From positions 248,001 to 312,000 of the forward strand of contig NZ_NEHO01000006.1 of the NCBI RefSeq assembly GCF_002113375.1: 64,000 bases of DNA, written 5' to 3'. Positions 11,555 to 20,032 of this stretch are shown here, piece after piece. A program made the translations under genes and the position numbers. The notes beneath the pieces were generated by a model that saw only the letters and a list, made by a program, of their open reading frames with translations, ran no database searches and was not told where the DNA came from. The stretch's first letter is position 1. Every line of letters starts with the position of its first letter. Origin of the DNA: Pseudomonas sp. R37(2017). GTDB lineage: Bacteria > Pseudomonadota > Gammaproteobacteria > Pseudomonadales > Pseudomonadaceae.

Positions 11555-11684
11555 TGTGTAGGAGCGAGTGCCCGCTTGCGGCATGCTCGCGATGGTCGCT
11601 AACGATAACGCTGGAAGCCTGACACCCAGCGGTGTTCTCAGGTCCATCGCGAGCATGCCGCAAGCGGGCACTCGCTCCTACAGA
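11555..11684. repeat. REP/BIME element (inverted pair)
   Basis: Inverted REP pair upstream of the flavin oxidoreductase: TGTAGGAGCGAGTGCCCGCT on the left, AGCGGGCACTCGCTCCTACA on the right, with the CGATAACGCTGG spacer. An AT-rich tract (11685-11758) follows before the next gene. Confidence 0.9.
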
Positions 11685-11761
11685 GGTATTATTGTTTGAC
11701 TATAAAATTTACCCTCAGTAAAAAATCAATATATTTATTTACTTTTTGGCAATCGGACCGT

Positions 11762-12373
11762 TCACAGACAAGGCTGGATGACCTGCTTGAGTCCGTCATT
11801 GCTTTGCGGCAATGAGAACTCGGCGGTCAAGGGCTTGGCGCCTGCCTTTGCCGGGACCAACGACAGTTTCAACGGCTGGTTGCGTGAAGCATCGCTTGCC
11901 AAATAGGCCAACTCATCCCGTGGGATGTGAGTTTGGATCGCAAAAATGGAACCGACCTGGAATGCCCCGGCCGACGTCCAAAAACCGGATACCCGCAGTT
12001 CGAGGGTCGGGCGGTTTCCCATCGTGATATGCATGGGCCCGTTGGCAGCGGCATCCGGACCTTCGAATGGATCGCTGTGAAAGCCCAGGGAGCGCGGTGC
12101 GATTTGCAGCGTCACACTGGCGCCGTGAGTTTGAGAGTGGCAACTGATCTGCAGAGTGGCCTTGACGTGGTATTCACCGTAAGCGCTGTCGCCGAATGTG
12201 CGCGCAGTCAGCAAAGGGTTATTGGCAAAAGGTTGCTCGAGCAACCAGACAGGTTGCATCGGGCGGATGATTCGATCCACTTGCGCCGGCGTGTCACCAG
12301 GCTGCGCCTGTGCATCGAATGCAGCCAGTAATGCAAGAAAGAGGGCTTGGGGTGAACGAAAGGAGCCAATCAT
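11762..12373 (-). CDS. exported protein of unknown function
   Basis: 203 residues if started at 12373 (MIGSFRSPQ), which gives a clean signal peptide ending FDAQAQ; a TTG start at 12421 would add 16 residues. The mature protein is without membrane segments and has two cysteines (SCHSQTH near the middle and a C-terminal PCL) that could form a disulfide in the periplasm. No family recognised. It stands alone between a REP and the TetR gene. Confidence 0.65.
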   Translation of the reverse strand: MIGSFRSPQALFLALLAAFDAQAQPGDTPAQVDRIIRPMQPVWLLEQPFANNPLLTARTFGDSAYGEYHVKATLQISCHSQTHGASVTLQIAPRSLGFHSDPFEGPDAAANGPMHITMGNRPTLELRVSGFWTSAGAFQVGSIFAIQTHIPRDELAYLASDASRNQPLKLSLVPAKAGAKPLTAEFSLPQSNDGLKQVIQPCL

Positions 12374-12530
12374 GGAGGTTTTTTCCCACGTGCCGGTCTT
12401 TCCAGAATAGGAGGAAATCAACCTACAGTCGTTCCAAACCCCGCAAGTGAATTTCTCGCGTCACCATGATGAGGATGCTGAAGCGGGGGTAACGCGACTG
12501 ATCAGGATTTTGTGTTGTATGGGCTGACGC

Positions 12531-12627
12531 TATCGCGAGCAAGCTCGCTCCCACAGGGTTAACGGGTGTACGCAAGATCTGCGAACGACTCAATTCCCTG
12601 TAGGAGCGAGCAAGCTCGCGATGGGCG
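12531..12627. repeat. two REP half-elements in outward orientation
   Basis: A unit GCGAGCAAGCTCGCTCCCACAG at about 12535-12556 and a second CTGTAGGAGCGAGCAAGCTC at 12598-12617, in the opposite relative order to the usual pair. They fill part of the gap between the unknown exported protein and the TetR gene. Nothing else is visible in 12374-12530. Confidence 0.75.
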
Positions 12628-12745
12628 CGCCCCGGCTCCCGGACTTAAACCCGACTGGAGAAATGGCCCGCTCTTGCTGTACAGTCGTTCAGCCCAACGC
12701 TTGCCTGCGCGGGCCTGAACGATTGAACCAAGGAGCGTGTCGCCC

Positions 12746-13393
12746 ATGAATCAGGAAGCCCGTTTTTCCCGCATGGAACCGGAGTTGCGCAAAGCCAACC
12801 TGATCGAGGCGACGCTGGTGTGCCTCAAGCGTCACGGCTTCCAGGGCGCGTCGATCCGCAAGATTTCCGCCGAGGCCGGCGTTTCGGTGGGGCTGATCAG
12901 CCATCACTATTCCGGTAAGGACGAACTGGTGGCCGAGGCCTACATGGCGATCACCGGGCGGGTCATGACCCTGCTGCGCGACGCCATGGACCAAGCCGCA
13001 CCGAATGCCCGGGAGCGCTTGTCGGCGTTTTTCCGTGGTTCGTTTTCCGCCGAACTGCTGGACCCGCAACTGATCGATGCGTGGCTGGCGTTCTGGGGCG
13101 CGGTGAAAACTGCCCAGGCCATCAATCAGGTTCACGATCATTCCTATGGCGAGTATCGCGGCATCCTGCGCAAGGTGCTGGCGCAACTGGCCCAGGAGGA
13201 GGGCTGGGAACACTTCGATGCCGACCTCGCCGCCATCAGCCTCAGCGCATTGCTCGACGGTTTGTGGCTGGAGTCCGGGCTCAACCCCGACACCTTTACC
13301 CCGGAGCAGGGCATCCAGATTTGCGAGGCCTGGGTCGATGGTTTGCAGGCCGGCGGACGCCAGCGTTTTTGCGTGCGGACGAGCGACTGTTGA
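12746..13393 (+). CDS. TetR-family regulator (BetI-like)
   Basis: 215 residues. The ATG at 12746 follows AAGGAG by 10 bp; the GTG at 12737 is too close to that site. The N-terminal helix-turn-helix reads ATLVCLKRHGFQGASIRKIS then AGVSVGLISHHYSGKDEL, very close to the BetI subgroup. The C-terminal ligand domain contains LIDAWLAFWGAVKTAQ, also BetI-like. Its target is not evident. The aru two-component genes start 92 bp downstream. Confidence 0.88.
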   Translation: MNQEARFSRMEPELRKANLIEATLVCLKRHGFQGASIRKISAEAGVSVGLISHHYSGKDELVAEAYMAITGRVMTLLRDAMDQAAPNARERLSAFFRGSFSAELLDPQLIDAWLAFWGAVKTAQAINQVHDHSYGEYRGILRKVLAQLAQEEGWEHFDADLAAISLSALLDGLWLESGLNPDTFTPEQGIQICEAWVDGLQAGGRQRFCVRTSDC

Positions 13394-13485
13394 TCAGTCG
13401 TTCAGCAATGGATACTCTCTGGCGCCGATGCAGGAAAACACTCTAATAAGAAACTGGCCTTCGGGCCTATGCCGGACACCAAGCG

Positions 13486-14202
13486 ATGACTCCTCGGGTA
13501 TTGATCGTCGATGACGATCCGCTGATTCGCGATCTGCTGCATGCCTACCTGTCCCAGGAAGGCTACGACGTCCATTGTGCCGCCACGGCGGAACTGGCGG
13601 AAACCTTCCTGGCCAGCCAGACCGTGGACCTGGTGATGCTCGACATCCGCCTGCCGGGCAAGGACGGCCTGACCCTGACCCGCGAGCTGAGGGTGCGCTC
13701 GGAAGTCGGGATCATCCTGATCACCGGGCGCAACGACGAAATCGACCGCATCGTCGGCCTTGAATGCGGCGCCGATGACTATGTGATCAAGCCTCTCAAT
13801 CCACGGGAACTGGTGTCTCGGGCGAAAAACCTGATTCGCCGGGTCCGTCATGCGCAAACGCCGCAGACTGCCGTCGCGGTGGCCAAACCGGTCAAGCAGT
13901 TCGCCGACTGGGCGCTGGACACCGACCGCCGACGCCTGATCGATCCAGCCGGCAGCGAAACCCTGTTGACCCATGGTGAGTACCAGTTGCTCAGCGTGTT
14001 CCTGCGCAACAGCGGCCACACCCTCAGCCGCGACCAGTTGATGGACCAGATCCGCAATCGCGAATGGGTGCCCAACGACCGCTCCATCGACGTACTGGTG
14101 GGGCGCCTGCGCCGCAAGTTGCACGACGACCCGGCCGAGCCACAGTTGATCATCACCATTCACGGCGCCGGTTATCTGTTCACCGCGGGTGTGGCGATCT
14201 GA
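13486..14202 (+). CDS. aruR: OmpR-family response regulator, AruR-like
   Basis: 238 residues. Receiver domain with acidic pocket DDD (residues 9-11), phosphoacceptor D53 (VMLDIRLPG), the conserved threonine in LITGR and the lysine in VIKPL. The C-terminal winged helix (about 140-232) ends with the usual DVLVGRLRRKL and GAGYLF. It is followed after 5 bp by a periplasmic protein gene and then a hybrid kinase. With arginine aminotransferase and ketoarginine decarboxylase downstream, it matches AruR of the P. aeruginosa AruRS system that activates the arginine transaminase pathway. Confidence 0.85.
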   Translation: MTPRVLIVDDDPLIRDLLHAYLSQEGYDVHCAATAELAETFLASQTVDLVMLDIRLPGKDGLTLTRELRVRSEVGIILITGRNDEIDRIVGLECGADDYVIKPLNPRELVSRAKNLIRRVRHAQTPQTAVAVAKPVKQFADWALDTDRRRLIDPAGSETLLTHGEYQLLSVFLRNSGHTLSRDQLMDQIRNREWVPNDRSIDVLVGRLRRKLHDDPAEPQLIITIHGAGYLFTAGVAI

Positions 14203-14207
14203 AGCCG

Positions 14208-14981
14208 ATGACTCGATGGCTTTGCCTGCTGGCGATGCTGGTGGCCGGCCATGCCGCCGCGGCGGACAAGGTTCGCTATTGCGATTACCCGGTGTACCCG
14301 CCGATCTCCTGGAGCGACGGCAAGCAAGTGCGAGGCCTGGCGCCGAGCGTGGTGAAGAATTTGTTCAGTGAGTTGGGTTACGAGGTCGAGATCGTGGTGC
14401 TGGGCAACTGGAAACGCTGCCTGCTGGACGCCGCCGAAGGCCGGGTCGATGTCGTGCTGGCCTACAGCACCGCGCAACGGGAGCAGAGCATGTTGTTTTC
14501 GACGGTGCCGGTGTTGCGCGAAGAAGTGGCGCTGTTCATCAACCGTCAGCACCCGGTGACATTCGAACGGCTGGACGACCTGGCCCATTACCGCGGTGGC
14601 CTGTTGTTCGGTGAGAGCTACGGCGTGGAGTTCGATCGCATGGTCGCGCGCAACAACAATATCGAGTGGGTTTCCGACAGCCACCAGAACTTCGGCAAGC
14701 TGATTCGCGGGCGTATCGATTTCATCACCCAGGAGCGGCGTACCGGCCAGTTGTACCTGGAAAACCTGCCCGGTGGCCAGGACATCGTCGCCTTGCCCAA
14801 GGCATTGAGTGTGGACTACCTGCGGGTCGCCGTGTCGCGGCGCTCGTTCCTGGCCACCCGCATGCCAGAGATCAATGCACAGTTGCAGCGCATGGTCGAA
14901 GCCGGTGACATCGAGCGCTGGCTCAACGAGAGTGAGGTGACCTACCGCGACATGATCAACCTGCCGGCGGATGCGCAATGA
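14208..14981 (+). CDS. periplasmic amino-acid-binding-like protein between aruR and aruS
   Basis: 257 residues. A Sec signal peptide (WLCLLAMLVAGHAAAA) is followed by a type-II solute-binding fold of the SBP_bac_3 kind (KVRYCDYPVYPPISWSDGKQ, LGNWKRCLLDAAEGRVDVVL, RTGQLYLENLPGG). The gene starts 5 bp after aruR and its TGA overlaps the kinase ATG, so the three should be made together. This makes an accessory sensor that presents a ligand, perhaps arginine, to the kinase more likely than a transport protein, as no ABC permease lies nearby. That role is inferred. Confidence 0.8.
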   Translation: MTRWLCLLAMLVAGHAAAADKVRYCDYPVYPPISWSDGKQVRGLAPSVVKNLFSELGYEVEIVVLGNWKRCLLDAAEGRVDVVLAYSTAQREQSMLFSTVPVLREEVALFINRQHPVTFERLDDLAHYRGGLLFGESYGVEFDRMVARNNNIEWVSDSHQNFGKLIRGRIDFITQERRTGQLYLENLPGGQDIVALPKALSVDYLRVAVSRRSFLATRMPEINAQLQRMVEAGDIERWLNESEVTYRDMINLPADAQ

Positions 14982-17233
14982 TTCGCGCCCGTTCCGGCGG
15001 ACTGTTGCGGCGCCTGCTGCTGTTCATTCTGTTGTTCAGCCTGTGCTTCACCGTGCTGGCCAGCAGCGTGCAACTGTACATCGAGTACCGGCGGGAAATG
15101 CGCGACATCGATTCGCGCATGGAACTGATCCGCGCCGGCTATCTGGCCAGCCTGGAGCGCAGCCTCTGGGACTTGAACCAGGACCAGCTGAACGTGCAGT
15201 TGCGCGGCCTGGTTGATTTTTCCGACGTCGCCCGGGTGCGCTTGACCAGCGCCGATTTCAATCTGTTGCAGGGCAATCCCGAGCCGCTCGGACCGCTGCG
15301 CATCGAGCGGTTCGCCCTGGACTATCAGCCACCGTCCGGCCCGTTGCGCCGCCTTGGCGAACTGGAAGTGAGCACCGATCTGGGGGCGGTGTATCAGCGT
15401 CTCTACGCCACCGGATTGACCAGCCTGTTGTGGATGGCGGTGTTTCTCTGCGGCCTGGCCGTGGCGTTGTCCGGGCTGTTTTATCGACTGGTGACCCGCC
15501 ACCTGAAAGTCATGGCCGAGTTTGCCCGGCGCATCGCCGCCGGTGAATGGCACGAACCCCTGGATCTGGACAAGCGTCGCGGCAATGATGAAATCGACAC
15601 CGTGGCCCATGCGCTGGATGACATGCGCCGGGCGATCCTGCGGGACATCGAGCGTCGGGAAACCGATCGCCTGGCCTTGCAGGACAACCGCGACGAGCTG
15701 CTGAAAATGGTCGAACGACGGACCGCCAGCCTGATGCGCGCCAAAGACGAAGCGGAAGCGGCCAACCTCGCCAAATCACGGTTCCTGGCAACCATGAGCC
15801 ATGAACTGCGCACGCCCCTCAATGGCATCCTCGGCATGGCCGAACTGTTGCGCGGCGCGCGTCTGGATGCCCAGGACGGCAAGCGCCTGGATGCCTTGCA
15901 CAAGGCCGGCGAAGGCTTGCTGACGATCCTCAACGAAGTCCTGTATTTCGCCAAGCTGGAGGAGGGCGTCAGCCACCCCGAGCCGGTGGATTTCTCGCTG
16001 CGCCAATTGCTCGATGAGGTGCTGACACTGCTGGAGCCGCGAGCGCTGAACAACGACACGATCCTCGGTTGCCGGGTCGATCAGCGCATTGCCGAACATC
16101 ACCACGGCGCCGAACAGTTCCTGCGCCAGGTGCTGAGCAACCTGCTGGCCAACGCGATCAAGTTCACCGAGGGCGGCGAAGTCAGCGTCGAAGTGACGCT
16201 TCTCAGCGAAGCAAACGAACAGAACGGACAGCGCCTGCGGGTCAGTGTCACTGACGACGGCATCGGCATCGCCCCGGCCATGCAGGCAAAGATTTTCGAG
16301 CGCTTCACCCAGGCCAGCGAAGAAGTCGCCCAGCGTTTTGGCGGCACCGGATTGGGGTTGGCGATCTGCAAACATCTGGTGGAACAGATGGGCGGTTGCA
16401 TCGGCGTGGACAGTGAGGTGGGGCGCGGCAGCTGCTTCTGGTTCGAGCTGGCCTTGCAGCCGGCCAGCGGCGTGGTCGAGGCGGAGCCGGTGCGGGCGCC
16501 GGGGCCGGCACTGAACATCCTGGTGGTCGAGGACGTGGCGCTCAACCGCGACGTGGCCAGGGGGTTACTGCAACGGGACGGCCATCGGGTGTGGCTGGCC
16601 GAAGAGGCGCAACAGGCGCTGGAGCAGTGCGCGGCGCAGGTGTTCGACCTGCTGTTGCTGGATGTGCATCTGCCGGGCATCAGCGGTGTCGAATTATGCC
16701 GAAGGATCCGCAGCGGCGACGGGCCCAATCGCCACACCCGCATCTTTGCCCTGACCGCCAGCGTACAGCCGGCACTGGTGCGTGGGTATCTGGAGGCCGG
16801 CATGGACGGTGTCCTGGCCAAGCCCTTGAAGCTGGAAAACCTGCGCCAGGTATTGGAAGGGCAAGTGCCCGTCGTCGAGTCGCTGCTGAGCGATGAAACC
16901 ATGGACTGGTCGTTGTTGCAGACCCATCGCAATCTGCTCGGCGAGCAAAAGGTCCAGGGCCTGCTGGCGGTGCTGCGCGACTCGATTGTTCAGCACCGTG
17001 ATGCGCTGCATGAAGCCATGGCCGCCGAAGACTGCACCGAGGTCGCGCAACTGGCGCATCGCCTGGCCGGCAGCTGCGATTCCCTGGGCTTTCGTGCCCT
17101 GGCCGCCACGTTAAGGGCGCTGGAGACTTTGGCGTTGGCAAACGATGAATCGGCGATCCGGTGCATGAATTGCGTGTTGGATGAGCAATTGCAGCACGCG
17201 CTGACGACCCTCAAAGGCCTGTTGCAGAGCTGA
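14978..17233 (+). CDS. aruS: hybrid sensor kinase with receiver and Hpt domains, AruS-like
   Basis: 751 residues. Order: transmembrane helix (about 10-30), periplasmic region of about 105 residues, second transmembrane helix (about 145-165), HAMP, HisKA with H275 (MSHELRTPLNGI), HATPase (N box LLANAIKF, G boxes DDGIGIA and GGTGLGLAI), a receiver with D562 (LLLLDVHLPG) and a C-terminal Hpt domain with H694 (LAHRLAGSCDSLGF). This is a TorS/ArcB-type four-step phosphorelay expected to pass phosphate to AruR. The small periplasmic region fits contact with the binding-protein-like product encoded just upstream. Confidence 0.87.
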   Translation: MIRARSGGLLRRLLLFILLFSLCFTVLASSVQLYIEYRREMRDIDSRMELIRAGYLASLERSLWDLNQDQLNVQLRGLVDFSDVARVRLTSADFNLLQGNPEPLGPLRIERFALDYQPPSGPLRRLGELEVSTDLGAVYQRLYATGLTSLLWMAVFLCGLAVALSGLFYRLVTRHLKVMAEFARRIAAGEWHEPLDLDKRRGNDEIDTVAHALDDMRRAILRDIERRETDRLALQDNRDELLKMVERRTASLMRAKDEAEAANLAKSRFLATMSHELRTPLNGILGMAELLRGARLDAQDGKRLDALHKAGEGLLTILNEVLYFAKLEEGVSHPEPVDFSLRQLLDEVLTLLEPRALNNDTILGCRVDQRIAEHHHGAEQFLRQVLSNLLANAIKFTEGGEVSVEVTLLSEANEQNGQRLRVSVTDDGIGIAPAMQAKIFERFTQASEEVAQRFGGTGLGLAICKHLVEQMGGCIGVDSEVGRGSCFWFELALQPASGVVEAEPVRAPGPALNILVVEDVALNRDVARGLLQRDGHRVWLAEEAQQALEQCAAQVFDLLLLDVHLPGISGVELCRRIRSGDGPNRHTRIFALTASVQPALVRGYLEAGMDGVLAKPLKLENLRQVLEGQVPVVESLLSDETMDWSLLQTHRNLLGEQKVQGLLAVLRDSIVQHRDALHEAMAAEDCTEVAQLAHRLAGSCDSLGFRALAATLRALETLALANDESAIRCMNCVLDEQLQHALTTLKGLLQS

Positions 17234-17357
17234 CGTACAAGTTTGTTACGACTTTGTACAACTTCGATCTTTACGGTCAACGCGAACTTACATGGCTTTC
17301 CAATAATCGACGCAACCGCCGCAGCGCGGTCTTCGACGCTTATTGGAGATAATAATA

Positions 17358-17432
17358 ATGAATTGCCGTAAAGCTGATCCCTCCCTGCGCAGTGACGTCC
17401 TGTCACGCGCTGCACACCTCACCGACTGCTGA
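17358..17432 (+). CDS. 24-residue upstream ORF ahead of the amino acid permease
   Basis: ATG at 17358 is preceded by GGAG with a spacing of 9 and the frame runs MNCRKADPSLRSDVLSRAAH to a TGA at 17430-17432. The stop overlaps the GAGGTG ribosome site of the permease (start 17442), a geometry suited to translational coupling or leader control. Three of 24 codons are arginine, so attenuation by arginine supply is not strongly indicated. It lies inside the 208 bp gap after aruS. Confidence 0.45.
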   Translation: MNCRKADPSLRSDVLSRAAHLTDC

Positions 17433-17441
17433 GGTGCCGAC

Positions 17442-18866
17442 ATGAGCGAAAACACTGATCGCAGCACGGGTCAAAAAGGCATCCAGCTGACCCGCGCCCT
17501 CAAGAGCCGGCACATTTTCATGCTGTCCCTGGGCGGCGTCATCGGCACCGGGCTGTTCATGGGCTCCGGCGTGACCATCAATCAGGGCGGCCCGGTCGGG
17601 GCGATCCTGGCTTACCTGGTCGCGGGTTTCCTGATGTACCTGGTGATGGTCTGCCTGGGCGAACTGTCGGTGCAGATGCCGGTGTCCGGTTCGTTCCAGA
17701 CCCACGCCAGCAAATACATCGGCCCGGCCACCGGGTTCATGATCGGCTGGGTGTACTGGATGAGCTGGGCCACCACCGTCGGCCTGGAATTCACCGCCGC
17801 CGGCATGCTGATGACGCGCTGGTTTCCGACGGTGCCGATCTGGTACTGGTCGGCGCTGTTCGTGGTGGTGCTGTTCGGCATCAATGCCCTGGCGACCCGC
17901 GCTTTCGGTGAAGCCGAATACTGGTTCTCGGGGATCAAGGTCGCGGCCATTCTCGGTTTCATCGTGGTCGGCGTGCTGGTGATCTTCGGGGTGATGCCTT
18001 TGAGCAGCGGCGCACCGGCACCGATGGCAACCAACCTGATTGGCGATTCGCTGTTCCCCAACGGTCTGTCGGCAGTGTTCGCGGTGATGATGACCGTGGT
18101 CTACGCGTTCCAGGGTTGCGAGATCATGGGCGTGGCGGCCGGTGAAACCGATCAGCCGGAAAAGAGCATCCCCCGCGCCGTGCGCAACGTGGTGTTCCGC
18201 GTGCTGATCTTCTACGTGCTGGCGATTGTCGTGCTGTCGGCCATCGTGCCCTGGCAGCAGGCGGGGCTGATGGAAAGTCCGTTCGTGCAGGTGTTCGACA
18301 TGGTCGGCATACCTTACGCCGCTGACCTGATGAACTTCGTGATCCTTACCGCGATCCTGTCGGTGGGCAACTCCGGCCTGTACGCCTCGACGCGCATTCT
18401 GTGGGCGATGTCGAAAACCGGCATGGCGCCGAAAAGCCTGTCGCCGCTGAGCAAGCGTGGCGTGCCGTTGCGTGCCTTGTGCATCACCTTGTGCTTCGCG
18501 CTGGTGTCGCTGATGACCAGCTTCGTCGCCGCCGACACCTTGTTCATGGTGCTGATGGCGGTGAGCGGCATGTCCGGCACCGTGACCTGGATTGTCATAG
18601 CCCTGGCGCAATACAAGTTCCGCAAGGCGTACCTGCGCGATGGCGGCAAACTCGGCGACCTGAAATACCGCGCGCCGTGGTTCCCGGTACTGCCGCTGAT
18701 GTGCATCACGCTGTGCAGTTCGTTGTTCGTGTTCCTGGCCCTGGATGAAACCCAGCGTCCGTCGCTGTATTGGGGCTTTGGATTCATTGCGCTGTGTTAT
18801 GGCGCGTACTTCCTGATTCACCGCAAGCGCCAGGGCGTGTTGGCGCCGAGCTTGCCGACGACGTAA
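17442..18866 (+). CDS. APC-family amino acid permease
   Basis: 474 residues with about 12 transmembrane helices. The N-terminus has the AAT-family signature SLGGVIGTGLFMGSGVTINQ and the middle has AGETDQPEKSIPRAVR, typical of AroP/LysP/GabP-type proton symporters. It is the first gene after aruRS, in the same place as the amino acid permease of the P. aeruginosa locus, so import of arginine or a related basic amino acid is likely. The ribosome site is GAGGTG. Confidence 0.88.
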   Translation: MSENTDRSTGQKGIQLTRALKSRHIFMLSLGGVIGTGLFMGSGVTINQGGPVGAILAYLVAGFLMYLVMVCLGELSVQMPVSGSFQTHASKYIGPATGFMIGWVYWMSWATTVGLEFTAAGMLMTRWFPTVPIWYWSALFVVVLFGINALATRAFGEAEYWFSGIKVAAILGFIVVGVLVIFGVMPLSSGAPAPMATNLIGDSLFPNGLSAVFAVMMTVVYAFQGCEIMGVAAGETDQPEKSIPRAVRNVVFRVLIFYVLAIVVLSAIVPWQQAGLMESPFVQVFDMVGIPYAADLMNFVILTAILSVGNSGLYASTRILWAMSKTGMAPKSLSPLSKRGVPLRALCITLCFALVSLMTSFVAADTLFMVLMAVSGMSGTVTWIVIALAQYKFRKAYLRDGGKLGDLKYRAPWFPVLPLMCITLCSSLFVFLALDETQRPSLYWGFGFIALCYGAYFLIHRKRQGVLAPSLPTT

Positions 18867-18889
18867 TACCTTCCAGTAAGCACTTCCCC

Positions 18890-18982
18890 CTGTGGGAGCG
18901 AGCCTGCTCGCGAAGGCGGTGTGTCAATCAACAGAGATGTTGGATGTGACGCCGTCTTCGCGAGCAGGCTCGCTCCCACAGG
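18890..18982. repeat. REP/BIME element (inverted pair)
   Basis: CTGTGGGAGCGAGCCTGCTC and GAGCAGGCTCGCTCCCACAG around a spacer of about 50 bp, 23 bp after the permease stop. An AT-rich stretch with possible promoter elements follows up to the crotonase gene at 19200. Confidence 0.88.
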
Positions 18983-19199
18983 CGTTTTACGGTGCTCTGT
19001 GGGCAGTTGTTCGAAGTTGTAACAGCGTCCATGGACTGCTCTCGCGAATCAAGAAAAAAATCAATAAAACCAATTGGTTATCGAGATGTTGTGCTTGTTA
19101 CAGCGCATTTCTCCGCCAATTGCCGCCTTACTGAACACTCGTTTAGTATGGCCTCAAGTCGCGTCACCTCAGACCCATCACAACAATTCGAGGATACCC

Positions 19200-19991
19200 A
19201 TGACCACTCAATCGTCGCTGCTCAGCCAGGTCGAAGCAGGCGTTGCCTGGATCACCCTCAATCGCGTTGCCCAGCGCAACGCACTGGACATTCCGACGCT
19301 GAAAAACCTGCACGCCTTGCTCGACGGTTTCAACGCCGATCCGGCGGTGCGCGTGGTGGTGTTGACCGGTAGCGGACGCAGCTTCTGCGCCGGTGCCGAC
19401 CTCGATGAATGGGCCGATGCCGAAGCCCGGGGCGCGCTGGAAACCTACGGCTGGACCGAAACCGCCCACGCGCTGATGTCCCGCCTGCACAGCCTGGACA
19501 AACCGACCATCGCCGCCATCAACGGCACCGCCGTCGGTGCCGGGATGGACTTGACCCTGTGCTGCGACCTGCGCATCGCCGGGCAATCGACGCGCTTCAA
19601 GGCCGGCTACACCAGCATGGCCTACTCGCCGGACGCCGGCGCCAGTTGGCACCTGCCGCGTTTGATCGGCAGCGAACAGGCCAAGCGCCTGCTGTTCCTC
19701 GACGAACTGTGGGGCGCCGACCGTGCCCTGGCCGCCGGGCTGGTGGGCGAAGTGTGCGCCGACGAGCAACTGCTGAGCGTTACCAGCGAACTGGCCGCAC
19801 GCCTGGCCGCCGGCCCGACCTTCGCCTTCGCCCAGACCAAAAGGCTCATGCGTGAAGGCGCCGAGCGCAGCCTGGCCGAACAACTGCAAGCCGAACTCGC
19901 CGCCGGCCTGTTGTGCGGTCGCAGCGAAGACGGCAATGAGGCCCTGCGCGCCGCCATGGAAAAGCGCCCGGCGCATTTCATCGGACGTTGA
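19200..19991 (+). CDS. enoyl-CoA hydratase/isomerase family protein (crotonase fold)
   Basis: 263 residues; the start at 19200 is preceded by GAGG. Crotonase features are the first oxyanion-hole loop (FCAGADLDEWAD) and the second (AINGTAVGAGMDLTLCCDLR). The active-site region reads MAYSPDAGASWHLPRLIG, like PaaG-type isomerases/hydratases with an aspartate in place of the second catalytic glutamate of classical enoyl-CoA hydratase. With the next two genes it forms a CoA-thioester module. Hydration or isomerisation of an unsaturated acyl-CoA from the arginine carbon chain is a reasonable guess; the substrate is unknown. Confidence 0.83.
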   Translation: MTTQSSLLSQVEAGVAWITLNRVAQRNALDIPTLKNLHALLDGFNADPAVRVVVLTGSGRSFCAGADLDEWADAEARGALETYGWTETAHALMSRLHSLDKPTIAAINGTAVGAGMDLTLCCDLRIAGQSTRFKAGYTSMAYSPDAGASWHLPRLIGSEQAKRLLFLDELWGADRALAAGLVGEVCADEQLLSVTSELAARLAAGPTFAFAQTKRLMREGAERSLAEQLQAELAAGLLCGRSEDGNEALRAAMEKRPAHFIGR

Positions 19992-20032
19992 TTTCCCACA
20001 CCTCTTTCAGCACACGAACAACAGGTAGCACC

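Noticed and set aside
9662-11602. Long plus-strand frame of 646 codons opposite the flavin oxidoreductase.
   Set aside because: Antisense shadow in high-GC DNA; the minus-strand protein has all domain motifs.
17403-18821. Minus-strand frame of 472 codons opposite the permease.
   Set aside because: His/Gln-rich antisense shadow; the plus strand encodes a clear APC permease.
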